Shown here piece by piece: positions 26,271-34,235 of a stretch of 64,000 nt of DNA (positions within the stretch are counted from its first letter, which is position 1; every line of letters starts with the position of its first letter). The notes under the pieces are model-generated. The model saw nothing but the letters and a program-made list of their open reading frames with translations. It had not been told where the DNA came from and did not search any database. The stretch covers positions 62,001 through 126,000 of the forward strand of contig JAMPBN010000002.1 in assembly GCA_023666665.1 (NCBI GenBank). Reading direction: 5' to 3'. The DNA comes from Prevotella sp. Lineage in GTDB: Bacteria > Bacteroidota > Bacteroidia > Bacteroidales > Muribaculaceae. The position numbers and the translations under genes were made by a program.

Positions 26271-28810
26271 AGGTTGCGGGCGGGGTAGAGGTCGTCCCAC
26301 CAGGAGGAGTCTTCTTTGAGCCACTTTTCAAACCAGGCCATTATGGAGTTTTGCCAGAGAATGCGCTTGGGGAAGTCGGAGATAAAGTGGTTCTCGCCGT
26401 CGACCGAGATAAATTCAACCGGTTTGCCGAGAATGCGCAGAGCATTGAAAAGCTGAATGCTTTCGCCGATGGGCACGTTGGTGTCGGCGGTGCCGTGGAG
26501 CAGCAACAGCGGGGTGTTGATTTTGTCGGCGTTGAAGAGCGAGCCCTGCTTGGTGTAAAGCTCGGGATTGCTCCAGGGGTAGGAGTCGGCGGCTGCAACG
26601 CCGTTGTAGCTATAGCCCCAATAACCTTCACCCCAATAAGAGGTTACGTTTGAGATGCCGGCGTGGCTGACTGCTGCGGCAAATATGGGGGTTTGGGTTT
26701 GCAGATATTGGGTCATAAAGCCGCCGTAGCTGGCGCCGAGGCAACCGATTTTGGTTGAATCTACATATTCGTGGGTGCGATAGAACTTCTGCACGCCCTC
26801 GATGATGTCTTGAGCGGTGCGTTTGCCCCAGGCGTTGACGTGGCGGGCTGAAAATTCCTGACCGTAGCCGGTGGTGCCGGAGGGGTTCACCACGTAGACG
26901 ACATAGTCGCGAGAGGCGAACAGCTGCGGAGTGTATGGCTGCGTGATTGATTTCGCCGTGGGCGATGTGCCGCCGTAGTAATAAACAATCAGCGGATATT
27001 TCTTCGAGGGGTCAAAGTTCGGCGGATAGCAAACAATGCCGTCGATTTCAGTGCCGTCAGATGCGGTGAATGTCCAGGTCTCGACCTTGTTGAGATCGAT
27101 CTTTGCAAGGTCTTCGGCACGCGGGTCGGCGAGAATGCTGTTTTTATCTTTTTTCAGGTCAAGCAGGCAGGCGCGCCAGGCGTAGTGGTAGCCGTGGCCC
27201 ATATATGCGACTCTCAGCGACTGGTCATCGCCCATAGTGGCGGTTGTGATGTTTTCAACGTCGGCTGGAAGTTGCTCAATCTTGTCGCTCTTGGGGTCAA
27301 GAACGTAGAGGTTGTTGTTGAATCCCTGTTCGCCGATGAAGTAAATCTTGCCGTCGGCGGCGTTCCATGAAATGATGTTGCCAACTGCGGGGTCAAAGTC
27401 GCGGGTCACCGGCTTGACGCTCTTGGATGCTATGTCCATTATGTAGAGCTGAATGTCGAAGTCGTTGGCAATGGGATGGCTGCCGCAGTTCTTGCCGAGT
27501 TCGTTGAATGCCGAGGGCGAGCCGCTGAACAGCACCTGCTTGCCGTCGGGCGAGAAGATGCCGGAGTTCACAAACATCGGTTCAAGCGAAATCAGGGTGT
27601 CGGCCTTGAGGGTCTCAACGTCGAGAGTGTAGAATGAATTGCGATAGAACGGTCGCGTGGTGGGGTCTTCCTGCGAGGTTGAGAGCAGCAGCTTGCTGCC
27701 GTCGCGGGAAATGTCGTTGAGCGTAGTGGAGTGGTTGCCGAAAGTCAGACGCTCGGAGATTCCGGTTGCCGGAGTGAAGCGCACAATGAACGCGCGGGTG
27801 CGATCGCCGGGCATACGGTCGTCGGGGGTGGCATAGCGGCGCAGCGGGCCGGTTTCTTTAACCCCCTGTTCGGTGTGGGTGTAGTAGAGGCAGTCGCCTT
27901 TGGGGCTCCACGTGAATTTATCTACCGGGATGGATTCGGCCAACAGAGTGGTTGCGCCGCTCACGGGGTCAACACTGAAGAGGTCAAAGCCGTCGGCAGC
28001 GGTTTGTGTCATATAGAGGCTTGAGCCGTTGGGCATCCAGTTTACGCCCCAGGGCAGGTTGGCGTTGACAACCTTGCCGCTTTTAAGGTCAACGAGTTCC
28101 GCCCATGTGCGGTAGCGTTGGCCGTCGTAGCGGTTCCAGTAGCGCATTATTATATATTTGCCATCGGGACTCATTGACAGTCCGCTGACGCGGTTGCCAT
28201 ATTCGGAGTCTTCAAGGGCAAAGCGGCGCAGCATATCCGGCCCGGAGGATATTACAGTGTTGGTGAACTTATCGTCGGGGGTGAAAACCACCTTGACATC
28301 GGGGGAGGTGACGGAGTCGGCCGCCATGGCAAGCAGCTTTATGGTGAGGCGCACGTCGTGTTCCGGCTCCAGACGCAATGCGGCAGATGCGGTTGAAAAT
28401 CCTGCCACGGAGTCTTTTTCGGCAGAGAGTTTTGAAGTCAATTCTGAGCCGTTGAGTTCCACTATGAAGGGGAGCTGCGATGTTACTTTCAGCTGACCTT
28501 TGGCAAAGCGCTCCGAGCGTAGAAGTGTCTGCAAAATCTGCATTGCTCCGTTGGCCTCGGGAGCTGCTTTCAGCGCAATCACTCCGGTGGAATCGGTTGC
28601 CACGGTTGCTCCCGGCATTTGGACGCGGGTGTGCGATTTGAGAATGTCGGTGGTCTTGAATTTGGAGCCGTCGGGGGCAATGGAGTCGTTCATGAACGGC
28701 GTGCGCACACTAATTGGCTCTGAAACACGCCAGTTGGTTATGGGTAGCTCCTTGGCGTTGCCCGAAAGCATGGCGGCGAGGGCTATGCTTGCAACAAATG
28801 TTTTATTCAT
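26267..28810 (-). CDS. S9-family prolyl oligopeptidase / dipeptidyl peptidase, secreted
   Basis: An 847-residue serine peptidase with a signal peptide at about 1-19. A seven-bladed-propeller-like region (about 150-590; repeated SPDGKYI, SRDGSKLLL patterns) precedes the alpha/beta hydrolase domain. The catalytic Ser is S694 in GASYGG, the Asp lies in HGTADTNVP and the His in ENHFIS. It probably acts in the periplasm on short peptides. The arrangement resembles Porphyromonas and Bacteroides DPP-like enzymes; exact specificity (DPP4, DPP5 or acylaminoacyl peptidase) is not resolved. Its start overlaps the dapL stop by 4 bases (ATGA). Confidence 0.93.
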   Translation of the reverse strand: MNKTFVASIALAAMLSGNAKELPITNWRVSEPISVRTPFMNDSIAPDGSKFKTTDILKSHTRVQMPGATVATDSTGVIALKAAPEANGAMQILQTLLRSERFAKGQLKVTSQLPFIVELNGSELTSKLSAEKDSVAGFSTASAALRLEPEHDVRLTIKLLAMAADSVTSPDVKVVFTPDDKFTNTVISSGPDMLRRFALEDSEYGNRVSGLSMSPDGKYIIMRYWNRYDGQRYRTWAELVDLKSGKVVNANLPWGVNWMPNGSSLYMTQTAADGFDLFSVDPVSGATTLLAESIPVDKFTWSPKGDCLYYTHTEQGVKETGPLRRYATPDDRMPGDRTRAFIVRFTPATGISERLTFGNHSTTLNDISRDGSKLLLSTSQEDPTTRPFYRNSFYTLDVETLKADTLISLEPMFVNSGIFSPDGKQVLFSGSPSAFNELGKNCGSHPIANDFDIQLYIMDIASKSVKPVTRDFDPAVGNIISWNAADGKIYFIGEQGFNNNLYVLDPKSDKIEQLPADVENITTATMGDDQSLRVAYMGHGYHYAWRACLLDLKKDKNSILADPRAEDLAKIDLNKVETWTFTASDGTEIDGIVCYPPNFDPSKKYPLIVYYYGGTSPTAKSITQPYTPQLFASRDYVVYVVNPSGTTGYGQEFSARHVNAWGKRTAQDIIEGVQKFYRTHEYVDSTKIGCLGASYGGFMTQYLQTQTPIFAAAVSHAGISNVTSYWGEGYWGYSYNGVAAADSYPWSNPELYTKQGSLFNADKINTPLLLLHGTADTNVPIGESIQLFNALRILGKPVEFISVDGENHFISDFPKRILWQNSIMAWFEKWLKEDSSWWDDLYPARNL

Positions 28811-30000
28811 TTAAGGTAATCGGTTATTTTTTTGAGTGCTTTACGTGTATTGGCGTGAGTGTTGAACGCAGTGAGGCGCACATAGCCCTCACCGCATGAG
28901 CCAAAGCCGACTCCGGGGGTTGATGCTACTCCGCATTTTGACAGCAGCAGGTCAAAGAACTCCCACGAGGTCAGCCCATTGGGCGCTTTCACCCAAACGT
29001 AGGGGGCGTTGATGCCGCCGAAGCAGCGCAGCCCGGCCTTGGGCAATTCTCTGAGCATCAGGCGGGCATTCTCGCGGTAGTATTCTACGGTTCGCAGAAT
29101 CTGCTTGCGCCCTTCGGGAGTGTAGATTGCCTCGGCTGCGCGTTGAATGGGGTAGCTCGCGCCGTTGAATTTTGTGGATTGGCGGCGCAGCCAGAGGCTA
29201 TGGAGCTTCACGCTGTGTCCCTCGTCGTCAACGCCGGTCAATTCTTTGGGTACCACGGTGTAGCCGCAGCGCATTCCGGTAAAGCCCGCCGTTTTGCTGA
29301 ATGAGCGGAACTCTATGGCGCAGCGCGTTGCCCCATCAATCTCGTAGATGGAGTGGGGAACGTCGGGGTCAGTGATGAAAATCTCGTATGCGGAGTCAAA
29401 GAGTATCAACGCACCGTGTTCCAGGGCGTAGTTTACCCATTTGGTCAACTCGGCGCGTGTCATTGCCGTGCCGGTCGGATTGTTGGGGTAGCAGAGATAA
29501 ATGATGTCGGGATTCTCTTTGGGTAATTCGGGGAGGAAGCCGTTTGGCTCCGTGCAGTCAAGATACTCGATTTCGCGGCCGGCCATAGTGTTGGTGTCAA
29601 CGTAGACCGGATAAACCGGGTTGGTTACGGCCACTTTGGCATCCGGGGCAAGGATGTCGCCGATATTTCCGAGGTCGCTTTTTGCGCCATCGGAAATGAA
29701 TATCTCATTCTCGCTGATTGGCAGGTCGCCGTAATCGGCAAATTTGATTCTGAGGCGCAAAAAGTCATAGCCTTGTTCCGGGCCGTAGCCGTGGAATGTC
29801 TTGCCGTTGCTTTGTTCATCGGCGGCTCGATGGAGAGCCTCTACTGCCGCCGGACATATCGGACGCGTAACGTCGCCGATACTCATACGAATTACTTCTA
29901 CATCGGGGTTTGCCGCCTGAAAGTCGGCGATTTTGCGACCCACTTCTGAAAACAGATAGCTCGGCGTTAACCGACCGAAGTTGCTGTTAACCTTAATCAT
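28807..30000 (-). CDS. dapL: LL-diaminopimelate aminotransferase
   Basis: A PLP enzyme converting tetrahydrodipicolinate directly to LL-2,6-diaminopimelate for lysine and peptidoglycan synthesis. The PLP Lys lies in SFSKTAGFTGMRCGY, and CYPNNPTGT plus FDSAYE are the other cofactor motifs. I chose the ATG at 30000 (397 residues) over a GTG two codons upstream, because a TACCTTTG promoter box ends only 5 bases before that ATG. Adjacent dapF encodes the next step. The pairing is typical of the DapL variant pathway of Bacteroidetes. The 3' end overlaps the S9 peptidase start. Confidence 0.96.
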   Translation of the reverse strand: MIKVNSNFGRLTPSYLFSEVGRKIADFQAANPDVEVIRMSIGDVTRPICPAAVEALHRAADEQSNGKTFHGYGPEQGYDFLRLRIKFADYGDLPISENEIFISDGAKSDLGNIGDILAPDAKVAVTNPVYPVYVDTNTMAGREIEYLDCTEPNGFLPELPKENPDIIYLCYPNNPTGTAMTRAELTKWVNYALEHGALILFDSAYEIFITDPDVPHSIYEIDGATRCAIEFRSFSKTAGFTGMRCGYTVVPKELTGVDDEGHSVKLHSLWLRRQSTKFNGASYPIQRAAEAIYTPEGRKQILRTVEYYRENARLMLRELPKAGLRCFGGINAPYVWVKAPNGLTSWEFFDLLLSKCGVASTPGVGFGSCGEGYVRLTAFNTHANTRKALKKITDYLK

Positions 30001-30005
30001 GCCCA

Positions 30006-30013
30006 CAAAGGTA
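30006..30013 (-). promoter_or_regulatory. -7 box immediately before dapL
   Basis: The minus strand reads TACCTTTG, a perfect -7 element in the 23-base dapF-dapL gap. Its last base is 6 positions before the A of the dapL ATG, which implies little or no 5' leader. Confidence 0.6.
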
Positions 30014-30023
30014 CAAAAAATAT

Positions 30024-30797
30024 TTAAAATTCCACCTCGCCGGTAAAAGCGATTTCTGCCGGTCCGGTCATCTTTACGTTGTTATTGCTGTCTGCTGCAA
30101 TTTCAAGGTCACCTCCCGGCAGCGTAACTACTACCGGAGATTCGCAGCGACCGGAAACTATGGCGGCAAGGGCCGCAGCACACGCGCCGGTGCCGCACGC
30201 CATTGTTTCGCCCGAACCGCGTTCCCACACACGCATTATTATATGATGGGCATCTACCACCTTGGCGAACTCAATGTTTGCGCGGTCGGGGAAATATGGG
30301 TCAACCTCAAGGGCAGCGCCAATGCCGTGGACATCAAACTCCGCAGGGAGGCAGTCAATAAACACTACTCCGTGGGGGTTGCCCATATCGGCGGGATATA
30401 CGTTGAACCCTTGCAACTCCACCGGCTCGGTCACTGCTCCCGCACCCATTTCAACGGTGATAAGTTCCGGGCCGATATGGAGCGTCTTGATTCCCGAAAG
30501 GGTTTCCAATGTGATGGTTTCTTTGGCCGTGAGGTTCAGGGTGCTGACTAATCGGGCAACGCATCTGGAGCCGTTGCCGCACATTTTTGCCTCGGAGCCG
30601 TCGGCGTTGAAAATGCGCATCTTGAAATCGGCAACTTCCGAGGGGAGTACCAAGATTATGCCGTCGCCGCCAATTGAGCGGTGGCGGTCGCTGAGTTTGC
30701 GTGAGAGAGCGGGAAGTTGGTTTTCAAGGCAGGGCATTTCGGTGAAATAAATGTAGTCATTGCCCAGGCCGTGCATTTTGGTGAACTTGGCTTTCAT
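30024..30797 (-). CDS. dapF: diaminopimelate epimerase
   Basis: A 257-residue cytosolic, cofactor-independent epimerase that converts LL-diaminopimelate to the meso form. The two catalytic cysteines lie in GNGSRCVAR and ACGTGACAAA. The N-terminal FTKMHGLGNDYIY is a family signature. It heads the run dapF-dapL-S9-ABC-aminopeptidase P-carbonic anhydrase. A perfect -7 box lies 6 bases before its ATG, and it is divergent from the GT39 gene. Confidence 0.97.
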   Translation of the reverse strand: MKAKFTKMHGLGNDYIYFTEMPCLENQLPALSRKLSDRHRSIGGDGIILVLPSEVADFKMRIFNADGSEAKMCGNGSRCVARLVSTLNLTAKETITLETLSGIKTLHIGPELITVEMGAGAVTEPVELQGFNVYPADMGNPHGVVFIDCLPAEFDVHGIGAALEVDPYFPDRANIEFAKVVDAHHIIMRVWERGSGETMACGTGACAAALAAIVSGRCESPVVVTLPGGDLEIAADSNNNVKMTGPAEIAFTGEVEF

Positions 30798-30802
30798 AGC
30801 GG

Positions 30803-30810
30803 CAAAGTTA
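30803..30810 (-). promoter_or_regulatory. -7 box immediately before dapF
   Basis: The minus strand reads TAACTTTG. Five bases (CCGCT) separate it from the ATG, so the mRNA should be leaderless or nearly so. Confidence 0.65.
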
Positions 30811-30886
30811 GTGAATTTATTTTGTTTTCGAGGGCAAGGACGTTAATATTTTGAGGCGGTGAATAAACTTTTTCAAAATTATTGTG

Positions 30887-30894
30887 TAAATTTG
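30887..30894 (+). promoter_or_regulatory. -7 box immediately before the GT39 gene
   Basis: This reads TAAATTTG, with 10 bases to the ATG at 30905. It is back to back with the dapF promoter, 76 bases away. Confidence 0.6.
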
Positions 30895-30904
30895 CGGCGT
30901 ATAT

Positions 30905-32215
30905 ATGAAAACTGCGAAGGAATCGACCTGGTGGATTTACGCGGTGGCGGCGCTGGCAATGTTGCCGGTTCTGTTGCTGCGCGATGTCACGCCTGATAAT
31001 GAGTTGCGCTATCTGAGCATTGCCGACGAGGCAATCCGCAATGGCTCGCTGTGGTGTTTCCATAACCACGGCGAAATATATGCTGACAAACCCCCGCTGT
31101 ATATGTGGATAGTGATTGTCGGGCGAATGCTTTTCGGTCAGTATTGCCACCCGTTTATTGAACTTTTTTCGCTGATTCCGATGCTGTTGGTAGGGCGCAT
31201 AATGAATGGTATGGCTCGGCCGTGGATGGATATTCGCCGTCGGCAGGTTGCCTTGCTGATGCTCTTTACCTGCGGATATTTCCCCGGACTGGCGCTGACC
31301 ATGCGCATGGATATGCTGCTGACTCTGTTTATTGTTTTTGCAGTCAGAGAGGCATTCCGTATGGCGCAGGGCGCTCCCTCGCGCAAACATGAGGCGCTGC
31401 TTGGCTTGTACTGCTTTTTGGCGCTCTTTACCAAAGGGCCGTATGGAATTCTGATTCCTCTGTTTGCTACCGTCGTATACCTTATTATGGTCAAACGTTT
31501 CAGCCTGATTCTCAGAATATGGGGTTGGCCCGCCTGGGCGGTATTGCTCGGCGGATGCGCCGTTTGGTTCGGCGGTGTGTATTGCGAGGGGGGCAGTGAG
31601 TATCTCAATAATCTCTTGTTTCACCAAACCGTTGACCGCGCACATAATGCTTTTACTCACGATTGGCCTTGGTGGTATTATTGCGTGCACGTTTGGTACG
31701 TTATGGCTCCATGGTCGCTGTTTATCTTGTGGGAGCTTATAGCTCGCCGCGACACTGCGGCGCGTGGCGACTTCCGCAAGCTGATGATTGCCACTTTCTG
31801 CGCTACCTTCGTGTTGCTGAGCTGCGTCAGCTCCAAGCTGCAGGTATATCTGCTGCCGGCAATACCGTTTGGCGTGTATCTCGGAGCCTCGCTGATGAGC
31901 GGCCCGAGGCTGCAAAAAGCCGTCAGAATAATAAGCTACTGCATATTGGGCATTTTGTTCATTGCCGGATGTTTTATGCCGATAATCAACCCATTGATTA
32001 GCTACGGCCCGGTGTGTCGCGAAGTTGCGAAACTCAATCCACCCGTAGTATGCGTAAGTTCGGAGGTGCGTCGTGCTGAAAACATTGATGCCTATTTTAA
32101 TTGTCCCATATTAATCACTGATTTGTCAAACTTAGACGCGTCAGACATCATTATCATTGAAGAAAATGAACCAGACAGCAAACTACGATTTTACAATAGT
32201 GGTTCCGGTATATAA
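30905..32215 (+). CDS. ArnT-like GT39 glycosyltransferase, multi-pass membrane protein
   Basis: A 436-residue integral membrane protein with roughly ten hydrophobic segments. The first periplasmic loop carries the GT39/GT83 pattern (DVTPDNELRYLSIADEAI and then YADKPPLYMW), which binds the polyprenyl-phosphate sugar donor. It would transfer a sugar from a lipid-linked donor to lipid A or another envelope acceptor at the periplasmic face. The following GT2 gene could make that donor. The C-terminal soluble tail is short. The last 50 bases are also coding for the GT2 protein in the +1 frame. Confidence 0.88.
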   Translation: MKTAKESTWWIYAVAALAMLPVLLLRDVTPDNELRYLSIADEAIRNGSLWCFHNHGEIYADKPPLYMWIVIVGRMLFGQYCHPFIELFSLIPMLLVGRIMNGMARPWMDIRRRQVALLMLFTCGYFPGLALTMRMDMLLTLFIVFAVREAFRMAQGAPSRKHEALLGLYCFLALFTKGPYGILIPLFATVVYLIMVKRFSLILRIWGWPAWAVLLGGCAVWFGGVYCEGGSEYLNNLLFHQTVDRAHNAFTHDWPWWYYCVHVWYVMAPWSLFILWELIARRDTAARGDFRKLMIATFCATFVLLSCVSSKLQVYLLPAIPFGVYLGASLMSGPRLQKAVRIISYCILGILFIAGCFMPIINPLISYGPVCREVAKLNPPVVCVSSEVRRAENIDAYFNCPILITDLSNLDASDIIIIEENEPDSKLRFYNSGSGI

Positions 32216-32894
32216 CGAGGAAGACAATACCCCGGCTCTCGAACAGCGACTGACCGCCTACCTCCCCAAGGCAGCGCGTAAAGCCTGCATACTCTTCGTA
32301 AACGATGGGTCAACCGACTCGTCAGAACGCAAGATTGCCGAGATATGCTCGCGTCAACCTGATATGTTCTACATCTCGTTTGAAAAGAACTGCGGACTGA
32401 GCGCCGCAATCAAGGCCGGCATCGAGGCGGCAGAGTCACCGTTGGTTGGCTATATTGACGCTGACCTCCAAACGGCTCCCGAGGAGTTTAACCTCCTGCT
32501 GCCATATGCCGACGAATATGAATTGGTGATGGGCATACGCGCTAACCGTAAAGACACCGGATTCAAACGCCTGCAGAGCAAAATTGCCAACGGATTCCGC
32601 CGCTGGATGACCGGAGATGATGCCATTGACACCGGTTGTCCGCTCAAGGTGCTGCAAACCCCGGTGGCCAAGAGGTTGCCGATGTTTACCGGAATGCATC
32701 GCTTCCTCCCCGCCCTTGTCGGCTTACAGGAGGGAAGGGTCAAGCAAGTGGTTGTAAGCCACTTCCCCCGCACTGCCGGAAAGTCAAAATTCTCGCTTGC
32801 CAACCGCCTGGTCGGCCCGACTATGGACTGCTTCGCGTTCCGCTGGATGCGCCCCCGCTGGTATAACTATAAAATCGGTTCGACAAATCTATAA
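32166..32894 (+). CDS. GT2 glycosyltransferase, polyprenyl-phosphate sugar synthase type
   Basis: A 242-residue cytosolic transferase of the dolichol-phosphate mannosyltransferase/ArnC group. VVPVYNEEDN near the N-terminus and the DAD motif in GYIDADLQTAPEEF mark the nucleotide-sugar site. It lacks the two C-terminal membrane helices of ArnC. I chose the ATG at 32166; a TTG three codons upstream (32157) is possible. The start lies 50 bases inside the GT39 gene, and the stop shares one base with the next gene, so the three genes are tightly coupled. The sugar is unknown. Confidence 0.9.
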   Translation: MNQTANYDFTIVVPVYNEEDNTPALEQRLTAYLPKAARKACILFVNDGSTDSSERKIAEICSRQPDMFYISFEKNCGLSAAIKAGIEAAESPLVGYIDADLQTAPEEFNLLLPYADEYELVMGIRANRKDTGFKRLQSKIANGFRRWMTGDDAIDTGCPLKVLQTPVAKRLPMFTGMHRFLPALVGLQEGRVKQVVVSHFPRTAGKSKFSLANRLVGPTMDCFAFRWMRPRWYNYKIGSTNL

Positions 32895-33505
32895 TGCATC
32901 CGCTTTTGATTACATCAGTCGGTCTCTTGGCTCAGGTTTTTTTCTCTGCGCGTACTCTCGTGCAGTGGATTCTCAGCGAACGGGCGCGTAAAGTGCTGTC
33001 GCCAACGCTCTTTTGGGCGCTGTCGCTTGCCGGGTCGGCGCTTTTGGCCGCTTACGGTTGGCTGAGAGCCGACTTTGCCATCGTGGCCGGACAAATGGTC
33101 AGCTACTATGTATACGTTTGGAATCTTGACATAAAAGGCGTACATATGCCCCGGATTTGTTGGGCATTGTTGTTGCTTTTCCCCATTGTGGCAATCAGCT
33201 TCGTAATGGGTTCGGCCGCTCAGTTTATGCAGAACTTCCTTATGCGCCCCGACATCCCATATGCTCTTTTGGTGTTCGGCACGTTCGGTCAGCTACTGAT
33301 GACTCTGAGGTTTATATATCAATGGTGGTATTCCTCACGCATCGGTCAGAGTGAACTCCCCCCGCTGTTTTGGTGGATTAGTCTTGCCGGAGCGGCAATC
33401 TCATTTATTTATGGCATATTCCGCCACGATATAGTGCTGCTGTTGGGTCAGGGCTTCGGACTTTTAGTCTACGCCCGCAATATATATTTAGGAAAGAAAT
33501 ATTGA
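32894..33505 (+). CDS. LAB_N-domain membrane protein (lipid-A-disaccharide synthase N-terminal-like), two copies
   Basis: A 203-residue membrane protein with six hydrophobic segments. It contains two related blocks: VFFSARTLVQWILSERA near residue 15 and MTLRFIYQWWYSSRIGQSE near 135, each with the FxxRxxxQWxxS pattern of the LAB_N family. Such small proteins occur beside GT2 and GT39 genes and have been suggested to help move or position lipid-linked sugars; that role is inference. The ATG overlaps the GT2 stop (TAATG). The rsmI start follows by one base. Confidence 0.88.
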   Translation: MHPLLITSVGLLAQVFFSARTLVQWILSERARKVLSPTLFWALSLAGSALLAAYGWLRADFAIVAGQMVSYYVYVWNLDIKGVHMPRICWALLLLFPIVAISFVMGSAAQFMQNFLMRPDIPYALLVFGTFGQLLMTLRFIYQWWYSSRIGQSELPPLFWWISLAGAAISFIYGIFRHDIVLLLGQGFGLLVYARNIYLGKKY

Positions 33506-33506
33506 T

Positions 33507-34235
33507 ATGGCAGGAAAACTTTACATAGTGCCGACTCCGGTTGGAAATATGGCGGATATGACGCCACGCGCTGTTGAGGTGCTGAAGTCCGTCAGCTTGA
33601 TTCTTGCCGAAGACACGCGCACATCCGCGCCGCTGCTCAAGCGCTTCGATATACATACTCCGATGGTTGCCCACCATAAGTTTAACGAACACGCTACGGT
33701 GGGCGGCCTGGCTGACCGCATTGCCGCCGGAGAGAATATTGCCCTCATAAGCGACGCGGGTACTCCGGGAATTTCCGACCCCGGGTTTATGTTGAGTCGA
33801 CAATGCCGTGAAATGGGGCTTGAAGTGGAAACCCTGCCCGGAGCAACGGCGCTGATTCCTGCCCTGGTAAACAGCGGACTGCCCATTGACCGCTTTGCCT
33901 TCGAAGGCTTTTTGCCGCAGAAAAAGGGTCGCGCCACCCGCATTGCCGAACTGGCCGAAGAGAGGCGCACTTTTGCGCTGTATGAGAGCCCTCTGCGACT
34001 GGTCAAAACCCTTCAGGAACTCGGCGCAGCCTGCGGCGCAGACCGCCCGGCATCCGTGAGCCGCGAAATCTCCAAACTCCACGATTCAACCCGGCGCGGT
34101 ACTCTCGGCGAACTGGCCGAATTTTTCACCGCGAACCAACCACGCGGAGAAATCGTTATAGTTGTGGCCGGAAAAGAGGCTCCCGAACGTTCACCACATA
34201 AAAATAAATACAAAATTCAAGATAATCAACAATGA
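33507..34235 (+). CDS. rsmI: 16S rRNA 2'-O-ribose C1402 methyltransferase
   Basis: A 242-residue tetrapyrrole-methylase-fold enzyme that methylates the ribose of C1402 in the decoding centre of 16S rRNA. Family signatures are YIVPTPVGNMADMTPRA at the N-terminus, LAEDTRTS, ISDAGTPGISDPG and TLPGATALIPAL. The length is somewhat shorter than the enterobacterial enzyme but usual for Bacteroidetes. It follows the LAB_N gene directly and overlaps the next lipoprotein start by 4 bases. A second, divergent relative is encoded at 47936. Confidence 0.96.
   Translation: MAGKLYIVPTPVGNMADMTPRAVEVLKSVSLILAEDTRTSAPLLKRFDIHTPMVAHHKFNEHATVGGLADRIAAGENIALISDAGTPGISDPGFMLSRQCREMGLEVETLPGATALIPALVNSGLPIDRFAFEGFLPQKKGRATRIAELAEERRTFALYESPLRLVKTLQELGAACGADRPASVSREISKLHDSTRRGTLGELAEFFTANQPRGEIVIVVAGKEAPERSPHKNKYKIQDNQQ

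Noticed and set aside
30794-31915. 373-codon open frame on the minus strand
   Set aside because: It lies almost wholly antisense to the GT39 gene, is rich in Gln/His/Arg with no domain or signal peptide, and its ending overlaps the dapF start. The plus-strand frame has membrane helices and family motifs.
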